This document shows positions 41,880-50,934 of a stretch of 64,000 nucleotides of DNA, in pieces. The stretch lies in contig JAXMGX010000018.1 of assembly GCA_046347045.1 (NCBI GenBank), positions 1-64,000 of the forward strand. Direction: 5' to 3'. This DNA is from ZC4RG30 sp046347045. Its GTDB lineage: Bacteria > Pseudomonadota > Gammaproteobacteria > Steroidobacterales > Steroidobacteraceae. The notes beneath the pieces are model-generated. The model ran no database searches. It was not told where the DNA came from and saw only the letters and a program-made list of their open reading frames with translations. Positions within the stretch are counted from its first letter, which is position 1; every line of letters starts with the position of its first letter. A program made the position numbers and the translations under genes.

Positions 41880-44177
41880 ATGCCGAACCAGGGTGATCTG
41901 CTGAAGGACTACGCGGCCTACGCGCAGTTGGTGAGCTCGCTGTTGCCGCGCGCGCTCGGCGTCACCGTGTTCGAACCCAGTGGCGATGTGCGCTGGACCA
42001 GCCTGCCCTCGATGGAGCCGATGCTGCCGCAGCGCGTGATCGATGCGCTGGCCGAGGACAGTTCCGGCGATGGCGCGCGCGTGCAGGTGAGCGGCGAGCC
42101 CGTATACCTGTTCTGGATGCGCGACGCGAACGAAGCGGTCTGCGCCGTGTTCGCGGTGACCTGGAAGGTGGGCGAGACCGATCAGCGCACCTTCAACTAC
42201 GTCAATTCGATGCTGCGCCCCGTGCTCGTCTGCCTGCAGCGCGAACTCATGCTGCAGCGGCTGCTCGACAACTCCTCGCCGGCTGATGAACGCGACGGCG
42301 ACCTCGACGTGCTGCTGGCCACCAGCGGCGGCTCCGGCGGCGATCGCACGGACGAAGACGTGCAGCATCTGCTGCAGAGCGTGACCAATCACATGCACTG
42401 CGAGTTCGCGGCGCTGGTGGTGCCCGAGCGCAACCTCGTGGTGCTGGCCAAGGCGCAGGGCCGCCCGGTTGATACCGGCGTTCTGGCCCGCCTGCATCGT
42501 CCGCTGCTGTCGCTGACGCTGGTGCGCAATGCAGCCATTGCGCTGAATGCGCCCGACGCGCTGCCGGGCATGAACCTGCCGCTGCGCGCGCTGTGCGCGC
42601 CGATCCGCAATGCCTCGGATCGCGCCGCCGGATTGCTGGCGCTGTTCCGCACGCACAAGTCCCCCGAATTCCGCCCGCGCGAGCAGCAGCTCACCGAGCT
42701 TCTGGCACGCCGCGCGGCCAGCATCATCGATGCCAGCTACGATGCGCTCACGGGCCTGCTGACCCGCGATGCCTTCGAGCGGCGCGCGAAGAGCCTGCTG
42801 GTGCCGCGCGCCGACGGCCGCAGGCCGCAGTGGACCGGTCTGTACATCGACGCCGATCGCATGCATGTGCTCAACGACAACTACGGCATGCATGTGGGCG
42901 ACAAGCTGCTGGGCAAGCTCGGCGAGCTGATCCGCACGCGGCTGGTGCCGGGGTCGCTGGCCTCGCGCGTCTCCGGCGATCGCTTCGCCATCCTGCTGCC
43001 CACCGGCACCGAGGATGCGATGGTTTTCGGCGAGGCGCTGCGCGCCGGCGTCGAATCGATCGGCGCCGCACAGCTCGGCGGTGGCGAAGCCGTCAATTTC
43101 GCCGCATCGGTCAGCATCGGCGTGGCGCCACTGAGCGATGTGGGGCTGAACCTCGCGCATGCGCTCGGCGTGGCCGAGACCGCCTGCAAGGCTGCCAAGG
43201 ATCGCGGCCGCAACCGCGTCGAGCTGTACCAGGCCAGCGACGTGTCCATCATCCGCCGCTACGAGGATGTGGAAATCGCGCCCAGCCTGCGCAAGGCCAT
43301 CGCGGAGAACCGTCTGCGGTTGAGCGCGCAGCTCATCGCGCCGCTGCGCGACCCGGGCGCCGCGACACATTTCGAACTGCTGTTGCGGATGCTCGACGAC
43401 AACGGCCAGGAAGTGGGGCCGGGCCGGTTCCTCTCCGCCGCCGTGCGCTACCAGCTCATGCCCGCCGTCGACCGATGGGTGGTGCAGGAGGCCGTACGCG
43501 TGCTGCAGCCGCATGCGACGCTGCTGGCGAACCGCCCCGTGGCCTTCACGGTGAACGTGTCGGGCCAGTCGCTGTGCGAGGACGGCTTCGATGAATTCGT
43601 GGTCGAGCAGATCCGCGGCAGCGGCATCAACCCCGGTGTGTTCTGCTTCGAGCTGACCGAGACCGCGGCCATTGCCAACCTGGCGCGTGCCGAGAAGGTG
43701 ATGAAGCGGCTGCGCGACCTGGGCTGCAGCATCGCGCTCGATGACTTCGGAACGGGCCTGTCGTCGCTGGCGTACCTGCGTGCGCTGCCCATCGACATGC
43801 TGAAGATCGACGGCAGCTTCGTGAAGGACATTCTCAAGGATTCGCGCGCCGAGTCGATGGTGCAGGCCATCGCGCAGCTCGCGCGCTCGATGAAGCTGAC
43901 TACCGTGGCCGAGTTCGTCGAGACCGACGAGATCAGGCTGCACGTGGCATCCCTGGGCGTGGACTACGGCCAGGGTTTTGCCATCGCGCGGCCCGCGCCG
44001 CTGCAGGACACCATCAACGAGCTGCCGCGCTACGAAGAGGCCACTCGCCAGCAGCAGCGCGACACGCAGGAACTGCCGGTGCACGACGACACGCTGGTGC
44101 GCATCGAGAAGATGCTCGAGCACTACGATCACTCGGAGTCGACGCTGTACCAGGCCGTGGCCGCCAAGGGGCGTTGA
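41880..44177 (+). CDS. Soluble GAF/degenerate GGDEF/EAL phosphodiesterase
   Basis: 765 residues with no membrane helix. An N-terminal region of unclear fold, a GAF-like domain at about 160-285, a GGDEF-like domain at about 290-450 whose active-site loop reads SGDRF, and an EAL domain at about 470-720. The EAL keeps its essential residues: FELLLRM (Glu present; 'ELL' for 'EAL'), VNVSGQS, ELTETAA, DDFGTGLSS, LKIDGSF and VAEFVET. It should hydrolyse c-di-GMP in the cytoplasm; the GGDEF half may only bind GTP. The start at 41880 follows 79 bases with no promoter seen. The C-terminal 40 residues form a charged helix. Confidence 0.88.
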   Translation: MPNQGDLLKDYAAYAQLVSSLLPRALGVTVFEPSGDVRWTSLPSMEPMLPQRVIDALAEDSSGDGARVQVSGEPVYLFWMRDANEAVCAVFAVTWKVGETDQRTFNYVNSMLRPVLVCLQRELMLQRLLDNSSPADERDGDLDVLLATSGGSGGDRTDEDVQHLLQSVTNHMHCEFAALVVPERNLVVLAKAQGRPVDTGVLARLHRPLLSLTLVRNAAIALNAPDALPGMNLPLRALCAPIRNASDRAAGLLALFRTHKSPEFRPREQQLTELLARRAASIIDASYDALTGLLTRDAFERRAKSLLVPRADGRRPQWTGLYIDADRMHVLNDNYGMHVGDKLLGKLGELIRTRLVPGSLASRVSGDRFAILLPTGTEDAMVFGEALRAGVESIGAAQLGGGEAVNFAASVSIGVAPLSDVGLNLAHALGVAETACKAAKDRGRNRVELYQASDVSIIRRYEDVEIAPSLRKAIAENRLRLSAQLIAPLRDPGAATHFELLLRMLDDNGQEVGPGRFLSAAVRYQLMPAVDRWVVQEAVRVLQPHATLLANRPVAFTVNVSGQSLCEDGFDEFVVEQIRGSGINPGVFCFELTETAAIANLARAEKVMKRLRDLGCSIALDDFGTGLSSLAYLRALPIDMLKIDGSFVKDILKDSRAESMVQAIAQLARSMKLTTVAEFVETDEIRLHVASLGVDYGQGFAIARPAPLQDTINELPRYEEATRQQQRDTQELPVHDDTLVRIEKMLEHYDHSESTLYQAVAAKGR

Positions 44178-44265
44178 GCGACGCCCGTCCGGCTCCGCTC
44201 GCGGCGCCAGCCCGCGTGCGCCCGTGTAGACTGCGGCGCCTGTCCATCCATCTGCCGGTGCCGCC

Positions 44266-44904
44266 TTGGAACTGATCCACTTCCTGATCGATTTCGTCCT
44301 GCACCTGGATCGCCACCTGGTGGAACTGGTGGCGCGCTTCGACGTGTGGATCTATGCGCTGCTGTTCCTGGTGATCTTCGCGGAGACCGGCTTCGTGGTG
44401 ACGCCCTTCCTGCCGGGCGACTCGCTGCTGTTCGGCGTGGGGGCACTGGCCGCCATCGACACGCAGGGCACGCTGTCGGCGCCGTGGCTGGCGCTGCTGC
44501 TCTGCATAGCCGCGGTGCTGGGCAACACCACCAACTACTGGATCGGCCGCGGCATCGGGCAGCAGGCCTACAGCGGCAAGTACCGCTTCATCAAGGTGGA
44601 GCATCTGCGCAGCACCGAGGCCTGGTTCGCGAGGCACGGCGCCACCGCAATGGTGCTGGCGCGCTTCGCGCCCATCGTGCGTACCTTCGCGCCTTTCGTG
44701 GCCGGCATCGGCCGCATGCATCATGGCCGCTTCCAGGTCTACAACATCATCGGCGGTGTGGCCTGGGTGAATCTGTTCATCTGGGCGGGTTACTTCTTCG
44801 GCAACATTCCGCTGATCAAGAACAACTTCGGCCTGGTGACGATTGCCATCATCCTGGTGTCGATGCTGCCGATGGCGGTGATGGTGTTCCGGCGCGAACG
44901 CTGA
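44266..44904 (+). CDS. DedA family membrane protein
   Basis: 212 residues with several membrane helices. Family motifs: FAETGFVVTPFLPGDSLLF (about 40-58), the re-entrant NTTNYWIGRGIGQQAY, and the conserved FARHGATAMVLARFAPIVRTFAPFVAGIGRMHHGRF segment (two Arg/Pro-rich signatures), then FLPMAVMVFRRER-like C-terminus. DedA proteins are inner-membrane lipid or proton-linked transporters needed for envelope integrity. The start codon is TTG at 44266; a TAGACT box lies at 44227-44232 upstream. Confidence 0.92.
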   Translation: MELIHFLIDFVLHLDRHLVELVARFDVWIYALLFLVIFAETGFVVTPFLPGDSLLFGVGALAAIDTQGTLSAPWLALLLCIAAVLGNTTNYWIGRGIGQQAYSGKYRFIKVEHLRSTEAWFARHGATAMVLARFAPIVRTFAPFVAGIGRMHHGRFQVYNIIGGVAWVNLFIWAGYFFGNIPLIKNNFGLVTIAIILVSMLPMAVMVFRRER

Positions 44905-44936
44905 GCGTTGCGCGGCGGCATTGAGCTTCGCCGGGC

Positions 44937-44969
44937 AAAAAGAAAGGGCCCCGCCTTGCGACGGGGCCC
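44937..44969 (-). terminator. Rho-independent terminator for the TonB receptor gene
   Basis: GGGCCCCG (44946-44953) pairs with CGGGGCCC (44962-44969), an 8-base GC stem with an 8-base loop. On the minus strand it is followed by TTTCTTTTT (44945-44937). The other side has AAAACA, so it might also stop plus-strand transcripts from DedA. Confidence 0.8.
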
Positions 44970-45009
44970 CAAAACAAACGCCCTGCAGCCCGCGCCGCAG
45001 GGCGGCGAC

Positions 45010-48000
45010 TCAGAACGACATCGTCAGATTCAACGAGTAGCGACGACCGACCAGGTCGCCATACGGGTCGAATGTGCCGAAGCCCTGCGTCGCATCGGCA
45101 TAGGCATAGCCCGCGCGTCCCGGCTTGGTGTTCAGCAAGTTGCTGACATTCACCGAGAGATCGAGCTTGTCCAGCTTCTGGCCGACGCTCAGGTTGAACA
45201 TGTTGTTCGTGGGGTAGCCCGCGAAGATCGTCGTCGGCCGGTTGTCGCCGCCCAGGGCCTTGGTGCCCAGGCGGTACAGCCAGGTCAGGTTCACGCGCGT
45301 GCCCTCGAGGCTGTAACCCAGCACCGTGTTGCTGCGGAACTTCGAGGCGCCCACGTAACCGGCGTAGTCCTGCAGCGCGCCGCCCACCGTCACCGGCAGG
45401 TTCTGCTCCAGGAGGAAGTTGGTGCCGATGTTCAGCGACAGCGTGCCGGGAACCGATTCCATTCCCATGTCCGCCATCGCCGCGCTCCAGCGCACCGCCA
45501 CGTCCACGCCCTTCACGCTGTTCTCGCCGATGTTGGCGTACTTCGTGCGCGTGGCCGTGACGCCACCCGAGATCGGGTCGCGTTCGATCAGCGCGCAGTA
45601 TCCACCCGGGTCATTCAGCGAGTACGTCGGGTTCGAACCATCCTGGTTGTAGCAGGCGTTCAGCACCAGCTGCGATGACTGCACCGTCAGCGCATCCTTG
45701 ATGCGGATCGAGTACCAGTCGATGGTTGCCGTCATCCGCCGCAGCAGCACGTTGTCGAACGGCGACTGCAGCACGAGGCCGGCTGTCCAGGTGTCACCCT
45801 TCTCGCTCTTCAGGTTCGGGTCGCCGCGGAAGGTGACCACCGCCGGGGGAGGCAGCTGCACGGTGTTGGGAGCGAGATGGAAGTTCGAGGCACTGTTGCC
45901 GCCGTACAGGTTGATCTGCGCGCCGCACAGTGCCTGCAGCAGCGCGCGGTCGGGATTCGACGCCACGTTCGACTTCGGCAGAGTGGCGCCATTGGTGGTG
46001 GTGCAAGGGTCCGAACCCGTGGTGAGCTGCGAGCTCGTCGTCGGCAGCGTGTACAGCTCGGCGATGTTGGGCGTGCGCTCCGCGCGGTTGTAGCCGCCGC
46101 GGAACCGTATCCAGTCGAGGGGCTGCCAGCTCAGTTCCGCCTTGTAGGTGGGAACGCTCTGGCCGGTGGAGTACTTCGAGTGGCGGAAGCCCAGGCCCAG
46201 CTCGAGGTTCTTCACCGCGGGCAGGTCCTTGAGCAGCGGCACCAGCAACTCGCCGTACACTTCCTTCACCGACACCGAACCGTCGATGTTGGCCACGCCG
46301 AACTGGCCCATCGGGCCGTCGAACACCGATTCGGTCTCGCGCATCGAATCCGGGCGGAAGAAGTAGTTGTTCTTGCGCCAGGACACACCCACCGCCGTGC
46401 GCACTTCGCCGGCCGGCAGATCGATGATGCCTCCCTGCAGGTTCAGCTGCGACTCGTACTGCTTCATGGCCTGCTTGTCGGCCTGGTTCGAGATCAGCGC
46501 GTTGATGCAGTCCTGCGAAATGCCGGTCGGCTGGCCGCTGACATTGCTGAAGGGGCTGAGGCCGCTGGTGCAGGTGAAGGTCTTGTTCGACACGTTGCTG
46601 CTGGCGGAGAAGCCCTTGCCGTAGTTGGGGGCCGAGATGATGGCGTAGTAGTTCGCCGCCGACACATAACCCACGTACTGGGTGAGCGTGCGCGACTCGC
46701 CTTCGGAAATGTAGGCATCCCAGGTCCAGTCCTTGAGGCCCAGGTCGCCCTTGAGGCCGGCAAACAGCTGGTAGTTGACCACCTGGTTGGTGGTGCCGCG
46801 CGGTGGCAGGAAGCCCATCTGCGTGGCTACGCGCCACGGTGAGTTCGGGCCGCAGATCTTGAACGTTTCGCCCGTGTTCGGATCCATCTGCACGGTATAA
46901 GGCGTTCCACCGGCCGTGGTGGCCTGCACCACGTGACCCGGCTGGCCGGCGTTCTTGTCGATCTCGCGCAGCTCGCAGACGCTCATGCCGTTGAACGGGG
47001 AATTGGCATTGTTGAGATAGACGTCGGGACGCGACGCCAGCAGCGTGCGCAGTTCAGCCGGCACCGGGAAGGCCTGCGCCATCGTGCAGCCATTCAGTCC
47101 GCAGTTCGTGCCGCGGGTGTTCGTGCCGCCAAGCGCCGTCGACCGGTACTCCAGCAGTGTTTGCCCCGCTGTCTGGCCGTTGGCCGTGACCTGCGATATC
47201 GAAGGCAGGTAGATCTCGTTGACATTGGAATGGAACGGAATCGCGATGCCCCAGTTGCCGCTGGCCGGTGAAGGTTCGCGACGCGTCTCGGTGTGCGAGC
47301 TCGCGAACGAAATCGTCGAATACGCCGTGATGTGGTCGGTGACGGCATAGTCGGCGCTGCCCAGCAAGGTGTAGGCCTCGCGCGGGCTGGTCAGCCGGCG
47401 GCCGTAGTCGACGCGGCTCATGGTCGGATTGCAGGCCGACTGGTAGCCCGGCACCGCGTTGACGAAGCCGGCGACGTAGCCGCAGGTGAATTCGTCGGGA
47501 TTGGCCTCGGTGCCGGCGAGCACGCCGGTGAAGCTCTGCGGGCCATAGCGGTTGGTGACACCCGCGATGGTCGCGTTGCTGGAGACCGTGAACAGCGTGT
47601 TGTCGGCGTTGAAGTAGTAGGTGCCCTGCGACGTGTTGGTGATGCAGGTGACCGTGGCGCCGCAGGTGCGGTCGGCGAACACGCTGTTGATGGCGGCCTG
47701 CGACGGGCCGTTGCCCGCCCAGGCAATGATGCCGTTCTGGCGGTTGAACACGTTGTTGCTGCCGCCGCCCGCGTTCACGGCAAGGCTGGTGGTGCAGGTT
47801 GCAGTGGCCGGCAGGCCGAATGAACCCGGGCACGCGCCGCCCGCCGCGGCCGCGCCGCCCGCTGCATAACCCGGATACCAGGCGAACAGGTAGTCACCCG
47901 CGCCCGACAGCGGCGATTCCATCACTTCGCGGAAATACGAGCGGTTCTTCCACAGCGAGATCTCGCGCTTGCTGTAGTCCATGGCGACCATCGCGTGGCC

Positions 48001-48750
48001 CTTGCCCGCGATGCTCGTGCCCATGATGGTGGAGAACTGCCACTCCTTGCCGTCGCCGCCCGCCTCGTTGATGCCGCCGCGTGCGCGGACCTCGGCACCT
48101 TCGAAGGTGTTGCGCAGCTTGATGTTGGTGACGCCGGCGATGGCGTCGGCACCGTACACCGACGAGGCGCCGCCGCTGATGACTTCGATATTGCCGATGG
48201 CGATCTGCGGGATGGTGTTCAGGTCGATGGCGCCGGAGGCGTCATCCGGCACGCCGCGGCGGCCGTCGATCAGCACGATGTTGCGGTTCACACCCAGGCC
48301 GCGCAGGTTCACCGTGGCAGCGCCCGGCGTGAACTGGCCGGCGCGGGCATTGTCCACGCCGCGGGCGGTGTCGAACATGTTGCCGGTGCCCTGGCCGCCC
48401 GCAACGTCGCCGGCGGCCGTCAGTCCCGTGACCGCGCCCGCGCCGAACAGCGCGCCGCCGGACATGAACTGGGGCAGTTCGTTCAGGGCCTGCTCAACCG
48501 AGATGTACGAGCTCTTCTCGAGCACTTCCTTCTCGACGGTGACCAGCGGGCTGGTGGATTCGGTGTCGCGACGCGTGATGCGCGAACCGGTGACGGTGAT
48601 TTCCTCGAGCTGGGCGTCCTTGGCCTGCTCGGCCGCGCTGGCGACCGTGAAGCTGCTTCCCGCCAGTGCCGCGGCGACCGCAGCCTGGACCAACAAATGA
48701 GCCGAGATGCGCGAACGGACGCTGCCGTTCGCGGCGTTTGAGACCTGCAT
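45010..48750 (-). CDS. TonB-dependent receptor, very large (1246 residues)
   Basis: An outer-membrane receptor with a long signal peptide (LLVQAAVAAALAGSSFTVASAA). A plug domain follows (LEEITVTGSRITRR, SVEQALNELPQFMSGG, then NLRGLGVNRNIVLIDGRRGVP and ISGGASSVYGADAIAGV). The barrel closes with RRYSLNLTMSF, a terminal Phe. The extracellular loops hold many Cys (for example LNACYNQDGSNP with GGYCALIERDP, and SDPCTTTN), suggesting disulfide-bonded loops. The ligand is unknown; siderophore, peptide or sugar are all possible. The ATG at 48750 follows GGGGAG; the upstream in-frame extension is unlikely. A terminator lies just downstream. Confidence 0.93.
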   Translation of the reverse strand: MQVSNAANGSVRSRISAHLLVQAAVAAALAGSSFTVASAAEQAKDAQLEEITVTGSRITRRDTESTSPLVTVEKEVLEKSSYISVEQALNELPQFMSGGALFGAGAVTGLTAAGDVAGGQGTGNMFDTARGVDNARAGQFTPGAATVNLRGLGVNRNIVLIDGRRGVPDDASGAIDLNTIPQIAIGNIEVISGGASSVYGADAIAGVTNIKLRNTFEGAEVRARGGINEAGGDGKEWQFSTIMGTSIAGKGHAMVAMDYSKREISLWKNRSYFREVMESPLSGAGDYLFAWYPGYAAGGAAAAGGACPGSFGLPATATCTTSLAVNAGGGSNNVFNRQNGIIAWAGNGPSQAAINSVFADRTCGATVTCITNTSQGTYYFNADNTLFTVSSNATIAGVTNRYGPQSFTGVLAGTEANPDEFTCGYVAGFVNAVPGYQSACNPTMSRVDYGRRLTSPREAYTLLGSADYAVTDHITAYSTISFASSHTETRREPSPASGNWGIAIPFHSNVNEIYLPSISQVTANGQTAGQTLLEYRSTALGGTNTRGTNCGLNGCTMAQAFPVPAELRTLLASRPDVYLNNANSPFNGMSVCELREIDKNAGQPGHVVQATTAGGTPYTVQMDPNTGETFKICGPNSPWRVATQMGFLPPRGTTNQVVNYQLFAGLKGDLGLKDWTWDAYISEGESRTLTQYVGYVSAANYYAIISAPNYGKGFSASSNVSNKTFTCTSGLSPFSNVSGQPTGISQDCINALISNQADKQAMKQYESQLNLQGGIIDLPAGEVRTAVGVSWRKNNYFFRPDSMRETESVFDGPMGQFGVANIDGSVSVKEVYGELLVPLLKDLPAVKNLELGLGFRHSKYSTGQSVPTYKAELSWQPLDWIRFRGGYNRAERTPNIAELYTLPTTSSQLTTGSDPCTTTNGATLPKSNVASNPDRALLQALCGAQINLYGGNSASNFHLAPNTVQLPPPAVVTFRGDPNLKSEKGDTWTAGLVLQSPFDNVLLRRMTATIDWYSIRIKDALTVQSSQLVLNACYNQDGSNPTYSLNDPGGYCALIERDPISGGVTATRTKYANIGENSVKGVDVAVRWSAAMADMGMESVPGTLSLNIGTNFLLEQNLPVTVGGALQDYAGYVGASKFRSNTVLGYSLEGTRVNLTWLYRLGTKALGGDNRPTTIFAGYPTNNMFNLSVGQKLDKLDLSVNVSNLLNTKPGRAGYAYADATQGFGTFDPYGDLVGRRYSLNLTMSF

Positions 48751-48949
48751 TGATTGACTCCCCGATTGATGTAGCGGACCACCAACGATTGGCGGAACGG
48801 CAACACAATACAATCAATCAACGGCAGTGCCTGCTTGACTCAGGCGGAACAGCGCAATTCGAAACGCAGGGTCTCGAAGATATAACCTCTGTCGCGGCAG
48901 GTATTAGTGTCGAGGCTATTCCTTCGACGCGGTGATTGCTGGCGCTGTG

Positions 48950-49996
48950 TCAGGGCCGCAGGGCGATGTCGCGGATGAACTGCGTGACGATCCACTTCTC
49001 GCCGCGCAGCGGCGGCGAGCCGATGTGCAGCATTTGCCGATCGGCCGAACGGTCGGCGCGCGAGTTGATGAAGTACAGGCCCTCGCCCTGGTGGCCGCGG
49101 TTCGAGATGCCAAGTTCCGGAAAGGTGGTCTCCCCGCCGTCGTAGTCGTCATTGAGGTACAGCAGGCAGGTGATCATCCGCTGGCCTTGTTGCTCGATCT
49201 GCAGCGCGTAGTCGGGCGCAGCGGTGTCGATGAAGTCGAAGTGCGGCCGAATCTGCTGGCCCACCGCGTAGTGCAGCACCATGGGTGCCTCGAGCTGCTG
49301 CAGGCGCTGGCCGCAGGTGAGGGCCATGCGCGACTGCACCAGGAACTGCACCACGTCGAGCGAGGCGTAGTCGAAGTTGGCCGCGCTGTTGGTGCGCATG
49401 GGGTGGGCCTTGTCGCGCTTGTCGATGGCGTCGTACACCAGCGCGCGACCCAGCCGTGGGCGCGCACGGGCGATCAGCCATTCGCATACGGCGGCGGGTG
49501 CGAGCTGCAGTATCCTGCCCACGCGCGGTTCGAGCACGATCGTCGGCGCAGCGCGGGTCCAGTCCGCAAGCGGCACGCGGGCCGCGGCGGCGGACCAGTC
49601 CGTGGCCGACTCGCTCGTGGCCTCGAGCGAGTGCGGCGGCTGCAGGCAGATGAGCTGTCCGCGGGCATCGGCATCGCCCGCCGCGGCAGCCGAGGCCAGG
49701 AGCTTCAGCGCGGCGGGCAGATCGCGGGGCACATAGGCGCCGGCGGCGGTCAGCGCCGCCATGCGCGCCAGCGCGCGGCCGTTGCCGCCGCGCGCGGCGC
49801 CGGCGATCAATGCCAGCGCGTGGTCGGTCATCTTCGGCGCGCGGTCGCCGATGAGCAGGCGATGTCCCAGCTCGGCCATGGCCGGGAGGTCGCCTGCGGC
49901 GCTGGCGCGCTTCAGTACATTGAAGGCCTCGCCGGAATTGCCCGCGGCGTCCAGCTCCAGCGCCGTCGACACTGCGGCGGAAGCCACCTGCTGCAT
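48950..49996 (-). CDS. Prolyl 4-hydroxylase-like 2OG-Fe(II) oxygenase with Sel1-like N-terminus
   Basis: 348 residues. The N-terminal about 150 residues are Ala-rich helices resembling Sel1/TPR repeats (DLPAMAELGHRLLIGD, GRALARMAALTAAGAY and ALKLLASAAAAGDADARG). The C-terminal P4Hc domain has the metal triad and cosubstrate residues: HFDF (about 254) as HxD, a distal His in MLHIGSPP (about 324) and a basic residue in GEKWIVTQF (about 334). Substrate is unknown (protein Pro or a small peptide). Its ATG lies 2 bases after the MAPEG stop on the same strand, and the 3' end faces the TonB gene's promoter 199 bases away. Confidence 0.85.
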   Translation of the reverse strand: MQQVASAAVSTALELDAAGNSGEAFNVLKRASAAGDLPAMAELGHRLLIGDRAPKMTDHALALIAGAARGGNGRALARMAALTAAGAYVPRDLPAALKLLASAAAAGDADARGQLICLQPPHSLEATSESATDWSAAAARVPLADWTRAAPTIVLEPRVGRILQLAPAAVCEWLIARARPRLGRALVYDAIDKRDKAHPMRTNSAANFDYASLDVVQFLVQSRMALTCGQRLQQLEAPMVLHYAVGQQIRPHFDFIDTAAPDYALQIEQQGQRMITCLLYLNDDYDGGETTFPELGISNRGHQGEGLYFINSRADRSADRQMLHIGSPPLRGEKWIVTQFIRDIALRP

Positions 49997-49998
49997 GG

Positions 49999-50388
49999 TC
50001 AGCCCGGGAAGAGCATGCGGGCCACTTCGATCAGCACGCCCACCAGCATCACCAGCGAGGGAAGCATCGACAGCGCGAAGCCCAGTTCGCGGGACTTGGG
50101 ATCCTTCACGTAGCTCAGGAAGTACAGCGTGCGGCCCACCAGGTACACGCCGCCCAGCCCCGCTGCCCAGTGCGGATCGACGAACTGCGCAAACAGCCAC
50201 AACGCGGGCAGGAACACGATGAGTTGCTCCAGCGTGTTCATGTGCACCCGGAAATAGCGCTCGAAATGCTCGTTGCCGCTGACCGCGGGGGCGTGCACGC
50301 CGTACCTGCCGCGCGCCCGGCCCACGGCGATGCCGAACAGCACGAACTGCAGCAATGCGAGCACGATCACAAGAAGTACATAAGCCAT
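49999..50388 (-). CDS. MAPEG family membrane protein
   Basis: 129 residues with four predicted transmembrane helices (about 3-21, 55-75, 78-95 and 104-125). The MAPEG pattern includes NEHFERYFRVHMNTLEQLIVFLPALWLFA and DPHWAAGLGGVYLVGRTLYFLSYVKDPKSRELGF. Family members act on glutathione or lipids; no specific reaction can be assigned. The ATG at 50388 is at the first helix. It is followed 2 bases later by the oxygenase gene, so the two are cotranscribed. Confidence 0.9.
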   Translation of the reverse strand: MAYVLLVIVLALLQFVLFGIAVGRARGRYGVHAPAVSGNEHFERYFRVHMNTLEQLIVFLPALWLFAQFVDPHWAAGLGGVYLVGRTLYFLSYVKDPKSRELGFALSMLPSLVMLVGVLIEVARMLFPG

Positions 50389-50478
50389 GGCGGCTCCCGT
50401 GAGCACAAGGGATGGAAGTGGCAGAATAGCCCAAGGGCGTGCAAACGCCCCAAGCAAGCCACAAGGACCAGGCGGCCG

Positions 50479-50934
50479 ATGAAAACGCGCGGATTTGCGC
50501 ACCGGATCGACATCGAGGCGGCGCCGCCCAAGGTGTGGACGGCCATGTGCGGCCCGACGCTGGCCGCGCTGTGGCTGGGCCGCGATGCGCGCATCCGGCC
50601 ACAGAAGGGCGGCGCCTGGTCCGCGACATTGGCGCCGGGCCTGGCGCGCGAGGGCATCATCGATGTGTTCGACCCGCCGCGGCGCCTGCGGCTGATCTAC
50701 CTGCCGCCCGCCGACCTGCCGCACTTCGAGGGCGCGGTGGTCGACGATGTGATGCTCGAGGACACCGAGGGCCACACGGTGGTGCGGCTGCTGTGCTCGG
50801 GCATGCCCGACACGCCCGAATGGACGCAGCATTATCTGAAGGTGCGCGTTGCCGCCGAGCGCGCGCTGGCGCGGCTCAAGGTTCTGGTGGAGCAGCGCGA
50901 GCGGATGGCAGCGGCGAAGTCGCCGGCCAGTTGA
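50479..50934 (+). CDS. SRPBCC/START-like (AHSA1-type) protein
   Basis: 151 residues. The pattern FAHRIDIEAAPPKVWTAMCG at the start, then ALWLGRDARIRPQKGGAW, IIDVFDPPRRLRLIYLPP and a C-terminal long helix (WTQHYLKVRVAAERALARLKVL) is typical of AHSA1/polyketide cyclase-like SRPBCC domains. The ligand is unknown. The ATG at 50479 lies after a divergent 90-base gap from the MAPEG gene. The last 59 bases overlap the 3' end of the convergent EamA gene. Confidence 0.8.
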   Translation: MKTRGFAHRIDIEAAPPKVWTAMCGPTLAALWLGRDARIRPQKGGAWSATLAPGLAREGIIDVFDPPRRLRLIYLPPADLPHFEGAVVDDVMLEDTEGHTVVRLLCSGMPDTPEWTQHYLKVRVAAERALARLKVLVEQRERMAAAKSPAS

